A stretch of DNA of 64,000 nt from NCBI RefSeq assembly GCF_002280675.1, contig NZ_NCEN01000014.1:1-64000 (forward strand). The letters run 5' to 3'. Shown piece by piece: positions 36,101 through 44,673 of this stretch (within the stretch, counting starts at the first letter, position 1; each line of letters begins with the position of its first letter). Made by a program: the position numbers and the translations under genes. Origin of the DNA: Novosphingobium sp. 32-60-15. GTDB taxonomy: Bacteria; Pseudomonadota; Alphaproteobacteria; Sphingomonadales; Sphingomonadaceae. The notes beneath the pieces were generated by a model. That model was not told the DNA's origin, did no database searches, and saw nothing but the letters and a program-made list of their open reading frames with translations.

Positions 36101-36565
36101 GATCATCAACAGCAGCTTCGTCCGGGCGCTGCCTGCCAGAATTTCCTGCAGCGACGCATCACCCGCCTCGATCCATTGATGATCGCGCCCGCGAACCGAG
36201 ACCATCCCTGCAGCCACCCACGATAGCTGGCCGACATTGGCACGCAAGGAACGGCGGCTGGCCTCGTCCCACGGCATATAGAAACCGAGAGTTTCGGCGG
36301 CCAATGGCGGCTGCCCCGATAGCGAAGGGGCTGGCAGCCAAGCTTTGGAGGCATCGCCGGCGGGGGAAAGAGCCAGCGATGCAGAATGCGTTTGCGCAGC
36401 CGCAAGCGTTGTGGGCAGTGACGGTGCAGATCGCCGTTCCAGCGATGTCATGGCCCATGCGAACAGGGCGGCGCAAAGGATTGCAATGATCAGCAACACC
36501 GACCCGAGCCATCGCATCCGGCGACCGCGCCTTCCGGTAGGATCATGGAACACCTGAAAGTTCAC
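33104..36565 (-). CDS. Three-domain fusion: GH18-like, polysaccharide deacetylase (NodB), GT2 glycosyltransferase
   Basis: The 1153-residue protein has a cytosolic start and a transmembrane helix (about residues 19-40), then three enzyme-like domains. Residues about 90-440 resemble a family 18 glycosidase, with GVFFDIENLPA at the catalytic-strand position and DRVVLMAYDEHW. Residues about 475-680 are a NodB deacetylase: LSFDDGPDPRWTP, ANHSTTHANLDR (metal His pair), FRAPYLGD. After helices near 710-740 comes a processive GT2: VIDDGSSDRT, ALDADTRFEPD, EDQDLT and QRYRW, then four or so C-terminal helices. The whole would synthesise and trim an N-acetylhexosamine polymer. The start is GTG; AAGG lies upstream. 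Confidence 0.88.
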   Translation of the reverse strand: MNFQVFHDPTGRRGRRMRWLGSVLLIIAILCAALFAWAMTSLERRSAPSLPTTLAAAQTHSASLALSPAGDASKAWLPAPSLSGQPPLAAETLGFYMPWDEASRRSLRANVGQLSWVAAGMVSVRGRDHQWIEAGDASLQEILAGSARTKLLLMIQNDSETGWDGENMARLLASPQKRRVLLEKVALAMTRHKAAGVFFDIENLPASAHEDYRALLNEARSRLPSSRNGNAATVMLAAPVADETWDLRAYARAADRVVLMAYDEHWQTGSPGPIASQAWFAKVVESAVARTGADRAIVAVGSYAFDWSDGQVLADSITVQQAWARAAKAATVPIFDPASGTTGFAYVDAGIRREVWMLDALSAWNQLLVLRQVRPAGVALWRLGSEDPGFWSVLSASRAGALPPVNALKHLPPEQGIELRGTGEVLRMGAPAEGGSRTMQIGAEGLIRSASYDKLSHGHIVERSGNAPRQIALSFDDGPDPRWTPQILDVLAKHDVPATFFVTGAHVLDQPALVKQIVAQGSELANHSTTHANLDRVSDAAVEREINATQRLVESYTGHSMHLFRAPYLGDADPDTAAELRVAQIAAQLGYLTVGLNVDPLDWETTDAATIAARTIDQVEAGTANNARRIVLLHDSGGDRSATVAALPVIIRELRARGYEFVPVSTLAGLTRDEAMPLLARNNETSSGIRGLFFEVLRVGRKAITWLFVAAISLGIMRVLLLSALAAWQTRRVAQGRHRIAAPEHLVPRFVSVLIPAFNEERVIEASVRRALATQGMRVEIIVIDDGSSDRTSAVVQEAFGLDPRVQLLTLKNGGKARALNQGLAIAKGDVIVALDADTRFEPDTIAKLARWFADPAIGAVAGNAKIGNRVNWLTKWQSIEYITAQSLERRALEALGAVTVVPGAVGAWRRAALDEVGGYPSDTLAEDQDLTIAVQRAGWRVACENDAIAWTEAPETVRALFRQRYRWAFGTLQCLWKHASVIGRGQPRGLAWFGLPQAWLFQIGLGLLSPMIDLALVMGLADAGLQTINHGLGVMAQDLMWMLAFWLIFSAVESACGALAYHIDGREGRLPLLRMLAMRFGYRQLLYAVVVHAVASALHGMKVRWGAQQRSGNYVNNLQSPIAQAMPHSSSVTARSGLHYGDEHLPPILTAA

Positions 36566-36826
36566 GCATCTGCCTTGCTGGTTGCCCGTTTGAGGCTCGC
36601 AAATAGGTCTGGCCGCGCTACGATGGGCTTAAGTCGGACCTGTGCACAAAGCCCTCCTTCGACTAAAGGCTATATTAATCTACCTGTCGGGACGAACAGC
36701 GGACCGGCCGGATATTGGGGAACTTGGACTTTACCTGAGGCTGGCAATACCTGAAGGTGGGCAATCCGGTTTCAGGACGCAAAAAAGGCAGCGCGCATCA
36801 TATTCCCGTTCACTGCCTTTCGTCTT

Positions 36827-37264
36827 TTGCTTCCCGCGATCGTGCCGTCATGGCGCTTTTTCGATGCGGTGAGCGAGAGTCCGCGTGTGGACTATGCCGT
36901 GTTGTCAGCACCCAAAAGTGTGGCTGAACATTGGCAGGAATTTCGGCCACGCCCGGCTGTTCTCAAACCCGCCACAACGTTGCGCCGTATGTTGTGGAAT
37001 CCGCAGTGGAACGAGAACCTGTTTCTGGTCAGCCTTGCCGAACGCTTGATGACAGTCACGACGGCAGAAACAGACGCACATAGCGAGCGCGAACTGCTGC
37101 TCCGCGTGGCCCGGCACCTTGATCGTCATGAGGCCTTTGATGCTGGCTCCTATCTGCAAATCCGGTTGCGCTTCGTCAGCCGCAGCGGCCCGGATCATGC
37201 GGTTACCAGCCAAATCGCCTATCTATCCGGCGCGCACCTGATGGCAGGGTTGATAACGCGATGA
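36827..37264 (+). CDS. Conserved hypothetical protein paired with HTTM protein (start uncertain)
   Basis: About 145 residues, with PAIVPSWRFFDAVSESPRVDYAVL at the start and an amphipathic remainder (ELLLRVARHLDRHEAFDAGSYLQIRLRFVSR). It has no signal peptide or clear helix. Its stop overlaps the ATG of the HTTM gene (ATGA), which is strong evidence that it is translated. The start is doubtful: TTG at 36827 has no ribosome site, and the frame stays open back to a TGA at 36752-36754 without ATG or GTG, while residues encoded upstream (IIFPFTAFRLLL) look protein-like. A rarer start such as ATC/ATA after AAGG near 36785 is possible. Function unknown. Confidence 0.65.
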   Translation: MLPAIVPSWRFFDAVSESPRVDYAVLSAPKSVAEHWQEFRPRPAVLKPATTLRRMLWNPQWNENLFLVSLAERLMTVTTAETDAHSERELLLRVARHLDRHEAFDAGSYLQIRLRFVSRSGPDHAVTSQIAYLSGAHLMAGLITR

Positions 37265-37998
37265 CGCTGGACACCGCTGTAAACCTCACATCGGGGATGA
37301 TGGCCGCCGCGTTTATTCAACAAAGCCTCGAACATTTGCGCCCTGCGGTCCGCTTGCAGGAACGCTTGCTGTTTGTCCCGCGCCTTCTCCTGTCTGTGTT
37401 GCTGCTGGCAGCGTCTTTGGGCATACACTTGCCGGGCATTGGTCCGTCTTTGCTTGCTCTTGCGCTGGTGGTGAACCACCTTTTCATTCTCTCCTTCTTC
37501 AACGGCCCCTATAATGGCGGGGCAGACCGCATGAGCCTGCTCGTTCTGCTCTGCCTCACCTGCACTTTTAACCTGTCCAATCCCGCGTGGCAGGAACTCG
37601 CCTTCGGCTATCTGGGGATCCAATTGCTGCTGAGCTATCTGATCGCAGGCTGGGTCAAAATCAAAAATCCCGATTGGCGGAGCGGTAAAGCCCTGAGAGA
37701 TGTCTTCCTCTTTTCCGCATATCCCGCCGGAGAGAATATCCGCAAATGGGCAGATCGCCCGCGCATTCTGTTCGGCGCGGGGTGGGCCGTGATGATATTT
37801 GAACTCGCCTTCCCCCTCACGTTCCTGTCTGCACCAACATTGATAGCAGGGCTGGCCATCGCGGCCTTGTTCCACGGTGCAAACGCCTGCCTTTTTGGCC
37901 TCAACCGCTTTTTCTGGATCTGGATTTGCGCTTATCCGTCAATCCTGTGGCTGCAGGAAAGAGTGATGACGGCAGCTGTCCGTCCACCACTGGGATAG
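37261..37998 (+). CDS. HTTM domain membrane protein
   Basis: The 245-residue protein has about six hydrophobic helices (for example FVPRLLLSVLLLAASLGIHL and LLALALVVNHLFILSFF) and the HTTM pattern seen in proteins related to vitamin K-dependent gamma-carboxylase: LLSYLIAGWVKIKNPDWRSGKALRDVF and FHGANACLFGLNRFFWIWICAYPSILWLQERV. Bacterial HTTM proteins are usually of unknown activity. It overlaps the preceding small gene by four bases, so the two are probably made together. The 322-nt gap after it holds only the promoter and operators of the TonB receptor. Confidence 0.8.
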   Translation: MTLDTAVNLTSGMMAAAFIQQSLEHLRPAVRLQERLLFVPRLLLSVLLLAASLGIHLPGIGPSLLALALVVNHLFILSFFNGPYNGGADRMSLLVLLCLTCTFNLSNPAWQELAFGYLGIQLLLSYLIAGWVKIKNPDWRSGKALRDVFLFSAYPAGENIRKWADRPRILFGAGWAVMIFELAFPLTFLSAPTLIAGLAIAALFHGANACLFGLNRFFWIWICAYPSILWLQERVMTAAVRPPLG

Positions 37999-38250
37999 CT
38001 ATTCCATAAATACCTGGGCAACTGCTGCAGCGTCCTGATGGGACGCTTCTGCAGATGATAGGCAATTCTCCGGCGGCATTCGCGGGTCCAACCAGGTCCC
38101 GGGACCGCACGCCTTCGATGGGCAAATTGAACATTCAGCATAAACCCTATCTCGCTCACATCTCACCAAAACCACCGTCCCGAAAGCACTGATAAGTCGG
38201 CAATCCGCCCCGAAGGGCATGGCGGATGAAACTATGCACCCTTGACGAAG

Positions 38251-38280
38251 TGAACGTTATCATTCAGATGAACGTTATCA
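38251..38280. promoter_or_regulatory. Tandem putative LacI-family operators before the TonB receptor
   Basis: The 12-bp word TGAACGTTATCA occurs at 38251-38262 and again at 38269-38280, 18 bp apart. Its AACGTT core is palindromic. A TTGACG at 38242-38247 is a candidate -35 box, so the copies would sit between promoter elements and block it. The exact reverse complement occurs at 48636-48647 before the GH3 gene. The LacI regulator encoded at 46338 is the likely binder. Confidence 0.6.
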
Positions 38281-38320
38281 ACGCGGCGACTTGAGTCGGT
38301 TCGCAACAGGGGAGTAGGAT

Positions 38321-41266
38321 ATGAAGGGTTTTGCAAGGCGCGCGCGTTCCATCAGCGCCGTCAGCGTTTCGGCGCTGGCGTTGTTGAGCAGTGCTCAGCC
38401 GGTTTTTGCACAAACTGCCGACGAAATTTCCAACGACAGCGAAAATGCCATTGTGGTTACAGGCATTCGCGCCAGCCTTAAGCAATCGCTTGATATCAAG
38501 CGTGCAGGACAAGGTGTTGTTGATGCGATCTCGGCAGAAGATATTGGCAAATTCCCGGACACCAACCTTGCAGAATCGCTCCAGCGCATCACCGGTGTGT
38601 CGATTGACCGTAACAGCGGTGAAGGGTCGACCGTAACCGTTCGCGGCTTCGGTCCAGACTTCAACCTTGTCGTCCTCAACGGCCGCCAAATGCCAACTTC
38701 AACCCTTGGCGGCAGCAACGCCGCGCCTGCCTCGCGCAGCTTTGACTTCGGCAACCTTGCCTCCGAAGGTATTTCCGGAGTTGAAGTTTACAAGTCGGGC
38801 CGTGCCACGCTGGCTTCGGGTGGCATCGGTTCGGTCATCAACATCAAGACCGCCCGCCCGCTGGACCGCGAAGGTTTCCAGGGCAGCATCGGCGCAAAGG
38901 CCGTTTACGATACGTCACGCTTTGACAGCAAGCCGATCACGCCCGAAGTTTCGGGCATCATCAGCAACACCTTTGCCGATGGCCGCATCGGCATCCTGTT
39001 GAGCGGTTCATACCAGTTGCGCAAGGGCAGCCAGGCGCAATTCAATGCCGGTTGGCGCGAAGGCTATCTGGGCAACGAAAACAACTGGGGTTCACTGGCG
39101 ATGGAGGGCAGCCCGGGCTTTGCCAACATCACCAACCGCCCCGGCCCCACAGATACCTATCAGGTCACGCAAAACGCCGGATACGATTTCACCTCGTTCA
39201 CACGTGAACGCATCAACGGCCAAGCCGTATTGCAGTTCAAGCCAACCGATACGCTGGTCGCAACGGTGGATTACACCTATTCATCGAACAAGATCGATGC
39301 GCGCACCAACAGCATCGGCGTATGGTTCAACCACGGCGACACCAGCAGCAGTTGGACCGATGGCCCTGCGGCAGGCCCGAACTTCTATGCAGAGCAATTT
39401 GGTCCGGGCAAGGATCTGGCCATTACCGGTGCGGTGGCGGCCAACCGTTCGGAAAACAATTCAATCGGCGGCAACCTGAAGTGGGATGGCCCCGGCGGTC
39501 TTCGTCTTGAACTGGACGGACACCACTCCACTGCTGAAAGCAAGCCGACATCGCCTTATGGCAGCGGTATCGCGGTGGGCAGCGCCATCTTTGGCGTCCA
39601 ATCACAGCGGGTTGATTTTACCAGCGACATGCCGGTGATCTCGGTCGCGATGTTCCCCGGATCTGAAATCAACGCTGCAAATATCCGTCCGGCTGGCAAC
39701 GCTTTCCGCAACGCCTATATGCGCGATGAAATCAACGAAGTGTCGCTCAAGGGCGGCTATGACTTTGATTCATCGATCATCGACAGCCTCGATTTCGGCG
39801 TAACCTATACCGACAACAAAGTCCGCTCGGCATTCGGCGTTATCCAGAATGACACGTGGGGCGGCACGCTTTCCAGCGCTGACACGCCTGATGGCCTGTT
39901 CGGCATCACCAACCTGTCAGCAGACTTGAAGGGAATGGCAGGTTCTAACGACCCCGCACTCATCCCGAACTACTTCCAGGTTGATACCGTCGGGCTGATC
40001 AAATTGCTCGATACTTCCTTGGGCATTTGCGCATCGGCGCAGACAGCAGGAACGTGTCTGGCAAAGTATACCGCCGACCGCACCGTGCGTGAAAAGACCT
40101 GGGCGCCATATATCCAGTCAACACACAAGTTTGATCTGGGCGAAGACGTGGCGAACCTGCGTCTGGGTCTGCGTTATGAACGAACGACCATCGATTCCAC
40201 AGCGCTTGTTCCAATCCCGACAGGTACGGTTTGGACCGGCGGTAATGAAACCGCCATTGTCTATGGCACTGCGCAAGCGGCAGCCTCGCTTTCCGGCCGC
40301 TATGAAAACTGGTTGCCAGCTATCGATTTCGACATGTCGCCGATCCGAAACGTGAAGCTGCGTGCATCATACAGCCACACCATCACGCGTCCCGATTATG
40401 GCAGCATGCAAGGCGGCACCACGCTGGATTCACCGATCCGTATCGGTGGCAGCACCGGTGCCAGCGGCAACCCCGGCTTGTTGCCCTACAAATCGAAGAA
40501 CATCGATCTGTCGGCTGAATGGTATTATGGCCCGACCAGCTACATCTCGGTTGGCTACTTCCACAAAAACGTCGGCAACTTTATCAGCCAGACACAGGTC
40601 AACACGCCTGCATTCGCGCTGACCAATGCTGCTGCCGGTGCTGATGCGACCGCTGCTCGGACTGCACTCGGGGCAAATGCTTCTGCGGCAGACATTGTTG
40701 CTTTCATTGCTGCGCGCAATCCTTCGTCGTTCAACAGCGCATTCAATGGCATCAACGGCCAAGCGACAGATCCACTGGTGAACTTCATCATCACCCGTCC
40801 CGCCAATAGCGATCAAAAGGCCAAGCTGTCCGGTTGGGAGTTTGCCATCCAGCACACCTTCTGGGAAACAGGCTTTGGTACGATCTTGAACTACACGATT
40901 GTGAACAGCGATACGCAGTTCGATAATACCCAGCGTTACACTGTGCCGCAGTTCGCCGTTCGGGGCGTAAGCGATAGCGCCAACGCGGTATTGTATTACG
41001 ACAAGAACGGAATGCAGGCGCGTGTTGCCTATAACTGGCGCGGATCATTCCTGAGCGACTACGGCTTCGATCCCTTCTACACCAATGGGTATGGTCAGTT
41101 TGACGTCAGCGCGAGTTATGAGTTCGATCAAGGCGTGACCGTATTCGTTGAAGGTATCAACGTGACAAACGCTGACCGCAGTGGCCATATGCGCAATAGC
41201 CAGACGGTGTTCTTCTCGGCACCCGGTTACGCCCGCTACGCTGCTGGAGCCCGCTTCAAGTTCTGA
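38321..41266 (+). CDS. TonB-dependent receptor (TIGR01782 type), glycan uptake
   Basis: The 981-residue outer-membrane protein has a signal peptide (ALALLSSAQPVFAQ), a short TonB-box-like stretch (ENAIVVTGIRASLKQSLDIKR), a plug domain (DAISAEDIGKFPDTNLAESLQRITGVSIDRNSGEGSTVTVRGFGPDFNLVVLNGRQMP) and a 22-strand barrel ending in GARFKF with a terminal Phe. The plug signature is that of the Xanthomonas/Caulobacter family that imports plant-derived oligosaccharides. GGGGAGTAGG precedes the ATG. The four genes after it encode halogenase-like flavoproteins, SapC and a cupin. The substrate is presumably a beta-glucoside, judging from the GH3 enzyme in the same putative regulon. Confidence 0.93.
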   Translation: MKGFARRARSISAVSVSALALLSSAQPVFAQTADEISNDSENAIVVTGIRASLKQSLDIKRAGQGVVDAISAEDIGKFPDTNLAESLQRITGVSIDRNSGEGSTVTVRGFGPDFNLVVLNGRQMPTSTLGGSNAAPASRSFDFGNLASEGISGVEVYKSGRATLASGGIGSVINIKTARPLDREGFQGSIGAKAVYDTSRFDSKPITPEVSGIISNTFADGRIGILLSGSYQLRKGSQAQFNAGWREGYLGNENNWGSLAMEGSPGFANITNRPGPTDTYQVTQNAGYDFTSFTRERINGQAVLQFKPTDTLVATVDYTYSSNKIDARTNSIGVWFNHGDTSSSWTDGPAAGPNFYAEQFGPGKDLAITGAVAANRSENNSIGGNLKWDGPGGLRLELDGHHSTAESKPTSPYGSGIAVGSAIFGVQSQRVDFTSDMPVISVAMFPGSEINAANIRPAGNAFRNAYMRDEINEVSLKGGYDFDSSIIDSLDFGVTYTDNKVRSAFGVIQNDTWGGTLSSADTPDGLFGITNLSADLKGMAGSNDPALIPNYFQVDTVGLIKLLDTSLGICASAQTAGTCLAKYTADRTVREKTWAPYIQSTHKFDLGEDVANLRLGLRYERTTIDSTALVPIPTGTVWTGGNETAIVYGTAQAAASLSGRYENWLPAIDFDMSPIRNVKLRASYSHTITRPDYGSMQGGTTLDSPIRIGGSTGASGNPGLLPYKSKNIDLSAEWYYGPTSYISVGYFHKNVGNFISQTQVNTPAFALTNAAAGADATAARTALGANASAADIVAFIAARNPSSFNSAFNGINGQATDPLVNFIITRPANSDQKAKLSGWEFAIQHTFWETGFGTILNYTIVNSDTQFDNTQRYTVPQFAVRGVSDSANAVLYYDKNGMQARVAYNWRGSFLSDYGFDPFYTNGYGQFDVSASYEFDQGVTVFVEGINVTNADRSGHMRNSQTVFFSAPGYARYAAGARFKF

Positions 41267-41298
41267 TCCATCAGTAAAGCCTGAGGGTCGCATGAATG

Positions 41299-41335
41299 AG
41301 AGCCGCACCGCATTGCAGTGCGGCTCTTGTTCTTT
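41299..41335 (+). terminator. Intrinsic terminator after the TonB receptor
   Basis: AGAGCCGCAC (41299-41308) pairs with GTGCGGCTCT (41318-41327), a perfect 10-bp stem with a 9-nt loop, followed by TGTTCTTT. Partial readthrough would set a lower level for the halogenase-like operon than for the receptor. Confidence 0.75.
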
Positions 41336-41385
41336 GGAAGCTTCACATATGGCAGCGGACAAATGTGCGCTATGATCGAACCGAC

Positions 41386-42933
41386 ATGAACGCAGAAATC
41401 CAACGGGTTATCATTGTTGGCGGCGGCACCGCCGGATGGCTGTCGGCGTGTCAGCTGGCGGCCAAGCGGCCTGAATTGTCGGTCACGCTGGTCGAGGCGC
41501 CCGATATCCCCACCATCGGCGTTGGTGAAGGCACTTGGCCGACAATGCGCGGCACGCTGGCTTCTATCGGCATTGATGAGGCCGAATTCATAAGCTGCTG
41601 CGATGCGTCATTCAAACAAGGCTCACGCTTTGATGGCTGGGTCACCGGCGGCGCAGACGATAGCTATCTGCACCCCTTCACCCCGCCGCCGCCTTACGCC
41701 ACAGAAGCCTTGGTGGCCGCATGGGCCGCGCGCAACACGGAATGCGCCCTGCCCTATGCCGATGCGATGACCGCACAAGCCGCCGCCGTGGCGCGAAATC
41801 TTGCGCCGCGCCAGGCAGCTATGCCCGGATATGCAGGCGCGCTGAATTACGCCTACCATCTTGATGCCGGAAAATTTGCCGCACTGCTGATGCGCCATGC
41901 AACCCGTCGGCTGGGCGTGACACACATCGCCACGCGGGTCACCGATGTGACGAAATCGGCAAATGGCAACCTTGCTGTACTTGTCACTGATGATGCAGGC
42001 ACAATCCCCGGCGATCTTTTCATCGATTGCACCGGACTGGCGGGCCTGTTGATCGGCAAGCATTGCGGAGTGGATTGGATCGACCGCAGCGATGTGCTTT
42101 TCAATGACACCGCGCTGGCGGTGCAAGTGCCGGTGCTGCCCGATAGCGCGATTGCCTCTGCCACAATCGCCACGGCACATGAGGCCGGATGGATCTGGGA
42201 TATCGGGCTCCCCGGACGGCGCGGCATCGGCTGCATTTATGCCTCGCGCTTTATGGATGAAAATGGAGCGCGCGCGGTACTGGCAGACTATATCGCAAAG
42301 GCAGTGCCGGGCGCAGATATAGCCGGGCTTTCCCCGCGCAAGATCAGCTTCCCGACCGGGCACCGTGAACAGTTCTGGCGCGGAAATTGCGTTGCCGTTG
42401 GTCTGTCTGCGGGTTTCCTTGAACCGCTGGAAGCGTCAGCCATCGTGATGATAGAGCTTTCGTTGCAGGCCCTGTGCGCCAATTTTCCCCAAAGCCGCGC
42501 TGTCCTGCCAATACATGCCGAACGTTTCAACGCGCTGTTCCGCTATCGCTGGGACCGGATCATCGAATTCCTCAAGCTGCATTACCTGCCCAGCCAACGC
42601 AGTGAGCCATACTGGCTGGCGCAGCGTGATCCTGCACATGTGCCACCCCGGCTTGCTGCGTTGATGGAGTTGTGGCGCGATCAACCGCCATCGGATTGGG
42701 ACTTCCCCCAGGCACACGAGATTTTTCCCGCCGAAAGCCATGCTTATGTGCTTTACGGTATGGGCTTTTCTCCGCCGCCCTTTGCAGGAGCCAATGCCGG
42801 AAACATTGCCGAAGCCCGGCAACGGCTGGATGAAGTGGCCCATCGTTCGCGCGCGCTTGCATCAGCCTTGCCCACGAACAGCGCCTTGTTGCCCAAGGCC
42901 TGTGTCGAACCCGTTTTGGAAAGTCTGCCATGA
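41386..42933 (+). CDS. Tryptophan-halogenase-family flavoprotein 1
   Basis: The 515-residue protein has the FAD-binding [14 protein letters not shown] motif at residues 8-21, the conserved lysine 77 in [12 protein letters not shown] (equivalent to the catalytic Lys of PrnA/RebH) and [10 protein letters not shown]. The second family motif, W-x-W-x-I-P, reads [13 protein letters not shown], a variant with an extra residue. Authentic FAD-dependent halogenases chlorinate tryptophan, but members in TonB-receptor clusters have no shown substrate. I chose the ATG at 41386 next to the motif. It overlaps SapC by four bases and is the first of four coupled genes. Confidence 0.87.
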   Translation: MNAEIQRVIIVGGGTAGWLSACQLAAKRPELSVTLVEAPDIPTIGVGEGTWPTMRGTLASIGIDEAEFISCCDASFKQGSRFDGWVTGGADDSYLHPFTPPPPYATEALVAAWAARNTECALPYADAMTAQAAAVARNLAPRQAAMPGYAGALNYAYHLDAGKFAALLMRHATRRLGVTHIATRVTDVTKSANGNLAVLVTDDAGTIPGDLFIDCTGLAGLLIGKHCGVDWIDRSDVLFNDTALAVQVPVLPDSAIASATIATAHEAGWIWDIGLPGRRGIGCIYASRFMDENGARAVLADYIAKAVPGADIAGLSPRKISFPTGHREQFWRGNCVAVGLSAGFLEPLEASAIVMIELSLQALCANFPQSRAVLPIHAERFNALFRYRWDRIIEFLKLHYLPSQRSEPYWLAQRDPAHVPPRLAALMELWRDQPPSDWDFPQAHEIFPAESHAYVLYGMGFSPPPFAGANAGNIAEARQRLDEVAHRSRALASALPTNSALLPKACVEPVLESLP

Positions 42934-43652
42934 GCCAGCATGTCATTGTCGATTCTGTAACCCACCGCGATCTGCGTGTGCTTGATACTGCGTCAGCCGC
43001 GCTGGGCGATAATGTGATGGCAGCCCTTGCCACGCCGCACGAATTCCGTGCGTTGCAGGCGTACTATCCCATTGTTTTCCGTCGTGATCTGGCCACCGGA
43101 CAAGTCTCTGCCCTCGCCCTATTTGGGTTTGAAAATGGCGAGAACCTGTTCCTTGAAGGCAACCGCTGGGATGCGCCTTGCAAGCCTTTGGCGCACGCGG
43201 TCCAGCCGTTCCTGATCGGGCGCGCAGAAGGCGCGGATGATTTGGGGCAAGTGCACATCGATCTGGATCATCCGCGCGTCAGCCAGGCAAACGGCGGTGG
43301 CGTACGGTTGTTTGACGAGGACGGCCGGCCAAGCCCGCTATTGGAAAATGCCGCGCAATTGCTGGGTGATCTGGATGGTGCCTATCGTGCCAGCGGAGCG
43401 TTCTTTGCTGCGATTGAACGCTATGATCTGCTGGAGCCATTCACGCTTGAAGTCCCGCTGGTTGATGGATCAAAGCATACACTTGTGGGCTTTTTGGCGA
43501 TCAATGAGGACAAATTGCGCGCATTGGACGGCGCTGCCTTGGCTGAACTGCACCGCGACGGACATCTGATGCCGCTATTCATGGCACTGGCTTCGGTCAG
43601 CCAGTTTGGCGGGCTGGTGGCGCGCCGCAATGCACGGATTTCCGGCGCGTGA
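42930..43652 (+). CDS. SapC family protein
   Basis: The 240-residue protein is a SapC-family member: [66 protein letters not shown] is its hallmark N-terminal half. The name comes from an S-layer-linked Campylobacter protein; activity is unknown. There is no signal peptide, so it is probably cytoplasmic. Start and stop both overlap neighbours (ATGA at 42930, GTGA at 43649), so it is locked between a halogenase-like flavoprotein and a cupin, an order recurrent in proteobacterial sugar loci. Confidence 0.88.
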   Translation: MSQHVIVDSVTHRDLRVLDTASAALGDNVMAALATPHEFRALQAYYPIVFRRDLATGQVSALALFGFENGENLFLEGNRWDAPCKPLAHAVQPFLIGRAEGADDLGQVHIDLDHPRVSQANGGGVRLFDEDGRPSPLLENAAQLLGDLDGAYRASGAFFAAIERYDLLEPFTLEVPLVDGSKHTLVGFLAINEDKLRALDGAALAELHRDGHLMPLFMALASVSQFGGLVARRNARISGA

Positions 43653-44659
43653 TCCAAAACTTGCCGCCTGTTGCCGAAGTGACGGTGGCAGATGCCGCAG
43701 CGCTTGACGCGGCAATCGCAGGCGCAGACCAGCCGTTTGTCGTGCGCGGTTTGGTGGCTGATTGGCCGCTTGTCCAAGCCGCAAAACGCTCAGCCCGCGA
43801 GGCGCGCGCACATTTGCTGGCCCATGCGCGTGATCGTGATTTTGCAGTGTCGATGGGTGATCCGCAGGCGGGCGGGCGGCTGTTCTATGACGCCGACATG
43901 CAGATGAATTTCCGCATGGCCCATGGCCGGCTCGACAAGATATTTGCCGGTTTCGATGCAGCCGAGGCACACCCTGTTGTGCCCACCGTGTACCTTGCAT
44001 CGATTGATATCGAACAGTTTTTCGATGGGCTCGGCAGCGCCAACCCGATGCCCCTGTCACCGCGCGATGCGCTGGCCAGCATATGGATCGGCACACCGAC
44101 AAAGATTGCGGCGCATAACGATTTTCCCGACAATCTGGCGTGTTGCGCAGTGGGCCAACGCCGGTTCACGCTGTTCCCGCCCGACCAGTTCCGCAATCTC
44201 TATCTCGGCCCGATTGACAACACTCCGGCCGGGCGCGCCGTGAGCATGGTGGATCTGGCTGCGCCGGACCTTGCCACTTATCCCCGCTTCGCCGATGCAA
44301 TGGCCAGTGCCATGGTTGCCGATCTGGAACCGGGCGACGCACTGTATATCCCGTCGCTGTGGTACCACCATGTCGAGGCCAGCGCGCCATTCAACGTGCT
44401 GATCAATTACTGGTGGCGCGATACGCCGCGCTTTCTGGGCCAGCCGCAGAACGCGCTCAATCATGCCATTCTGGCGATCCGCGATCTGCCGCCAGCGCAG
44501 CGGGATGTCTGGCGCGCAATGTTCGAACATTATGTCTTTTCGGGCGGCGCAGACGCTGCCGCCCACATTCCGCCACCCGCACAAGGCGTTCTTGCACCAT
44601 TTGATGCGCAAAGTGCCGGTCGCATGAACGCCTTTCTCCTGCGCAGTTTCAGCCAATGA
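43649..44659 (+). CDS. JmjC/cupin-like domain protein (putative 2-oxoglutarate oxygenase)
   Basis: The 336-residue protein has a double-stranded beta-helix of the cupin_8/JmjC type. The iron site is visible as H-x-D in KIAAHNDFPDNLACCAVGQRRFTLFPP and a distal His in LYIPSLWYHHVEASAPFNVLINYWW, with the Y-x-P-S-x-W-x-H-x-V signature of HIF-asparaginyl-hydroxylase-like proteins. Such enzymes hydroxylate protein side chains or small molecules using Fe(II) and 2-oxoglutarate. The start is a GTG overlapping the SapC stop. Its partner is presumably within this operon, since the order halogenase-SapC-cupin-halogenase is tightly coupled; that link is inference. Confidence 0.85.
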   Translation: MIQNLPPVAEVTVADAAALDAAIAGADQPFVVRGLVADWPLVQAAKRSAREARAHLLAHARDRDFAVSMGDPQAGGRLFYDADMQMNFRMAHGRLDKIFAGFDAAEAHPVVPTVYLASIDIEQFFDGLGSANPMPLSPRDALASIWIGTPTKIAAHNDFPDNLACCAVGQRRFTLFPPDQFRNLYLGPIDNTPAGRAVSMVDLAAPDLATYPRFADAMASAMVADLEPGDALYIPSLWYHHVEASAPFNVLINYWWRDTPRFLGQPQNALNHAILAIRDLPPAQRDVWRAMFEHYVFSGGADAAAHIPPPAQGVLAPFDAQSAGRMNAFLLRSFSQ

Positions 44660-44673
44660 CCAAAGGACAGACC

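Noticed and set aside
36545..36754. 69-codon plus-strand frame upstream of the small HTTM partner
   Set aside because: It begins inside the antisense fusion gene, has no domain, and ends before the conserved region of the next gene.
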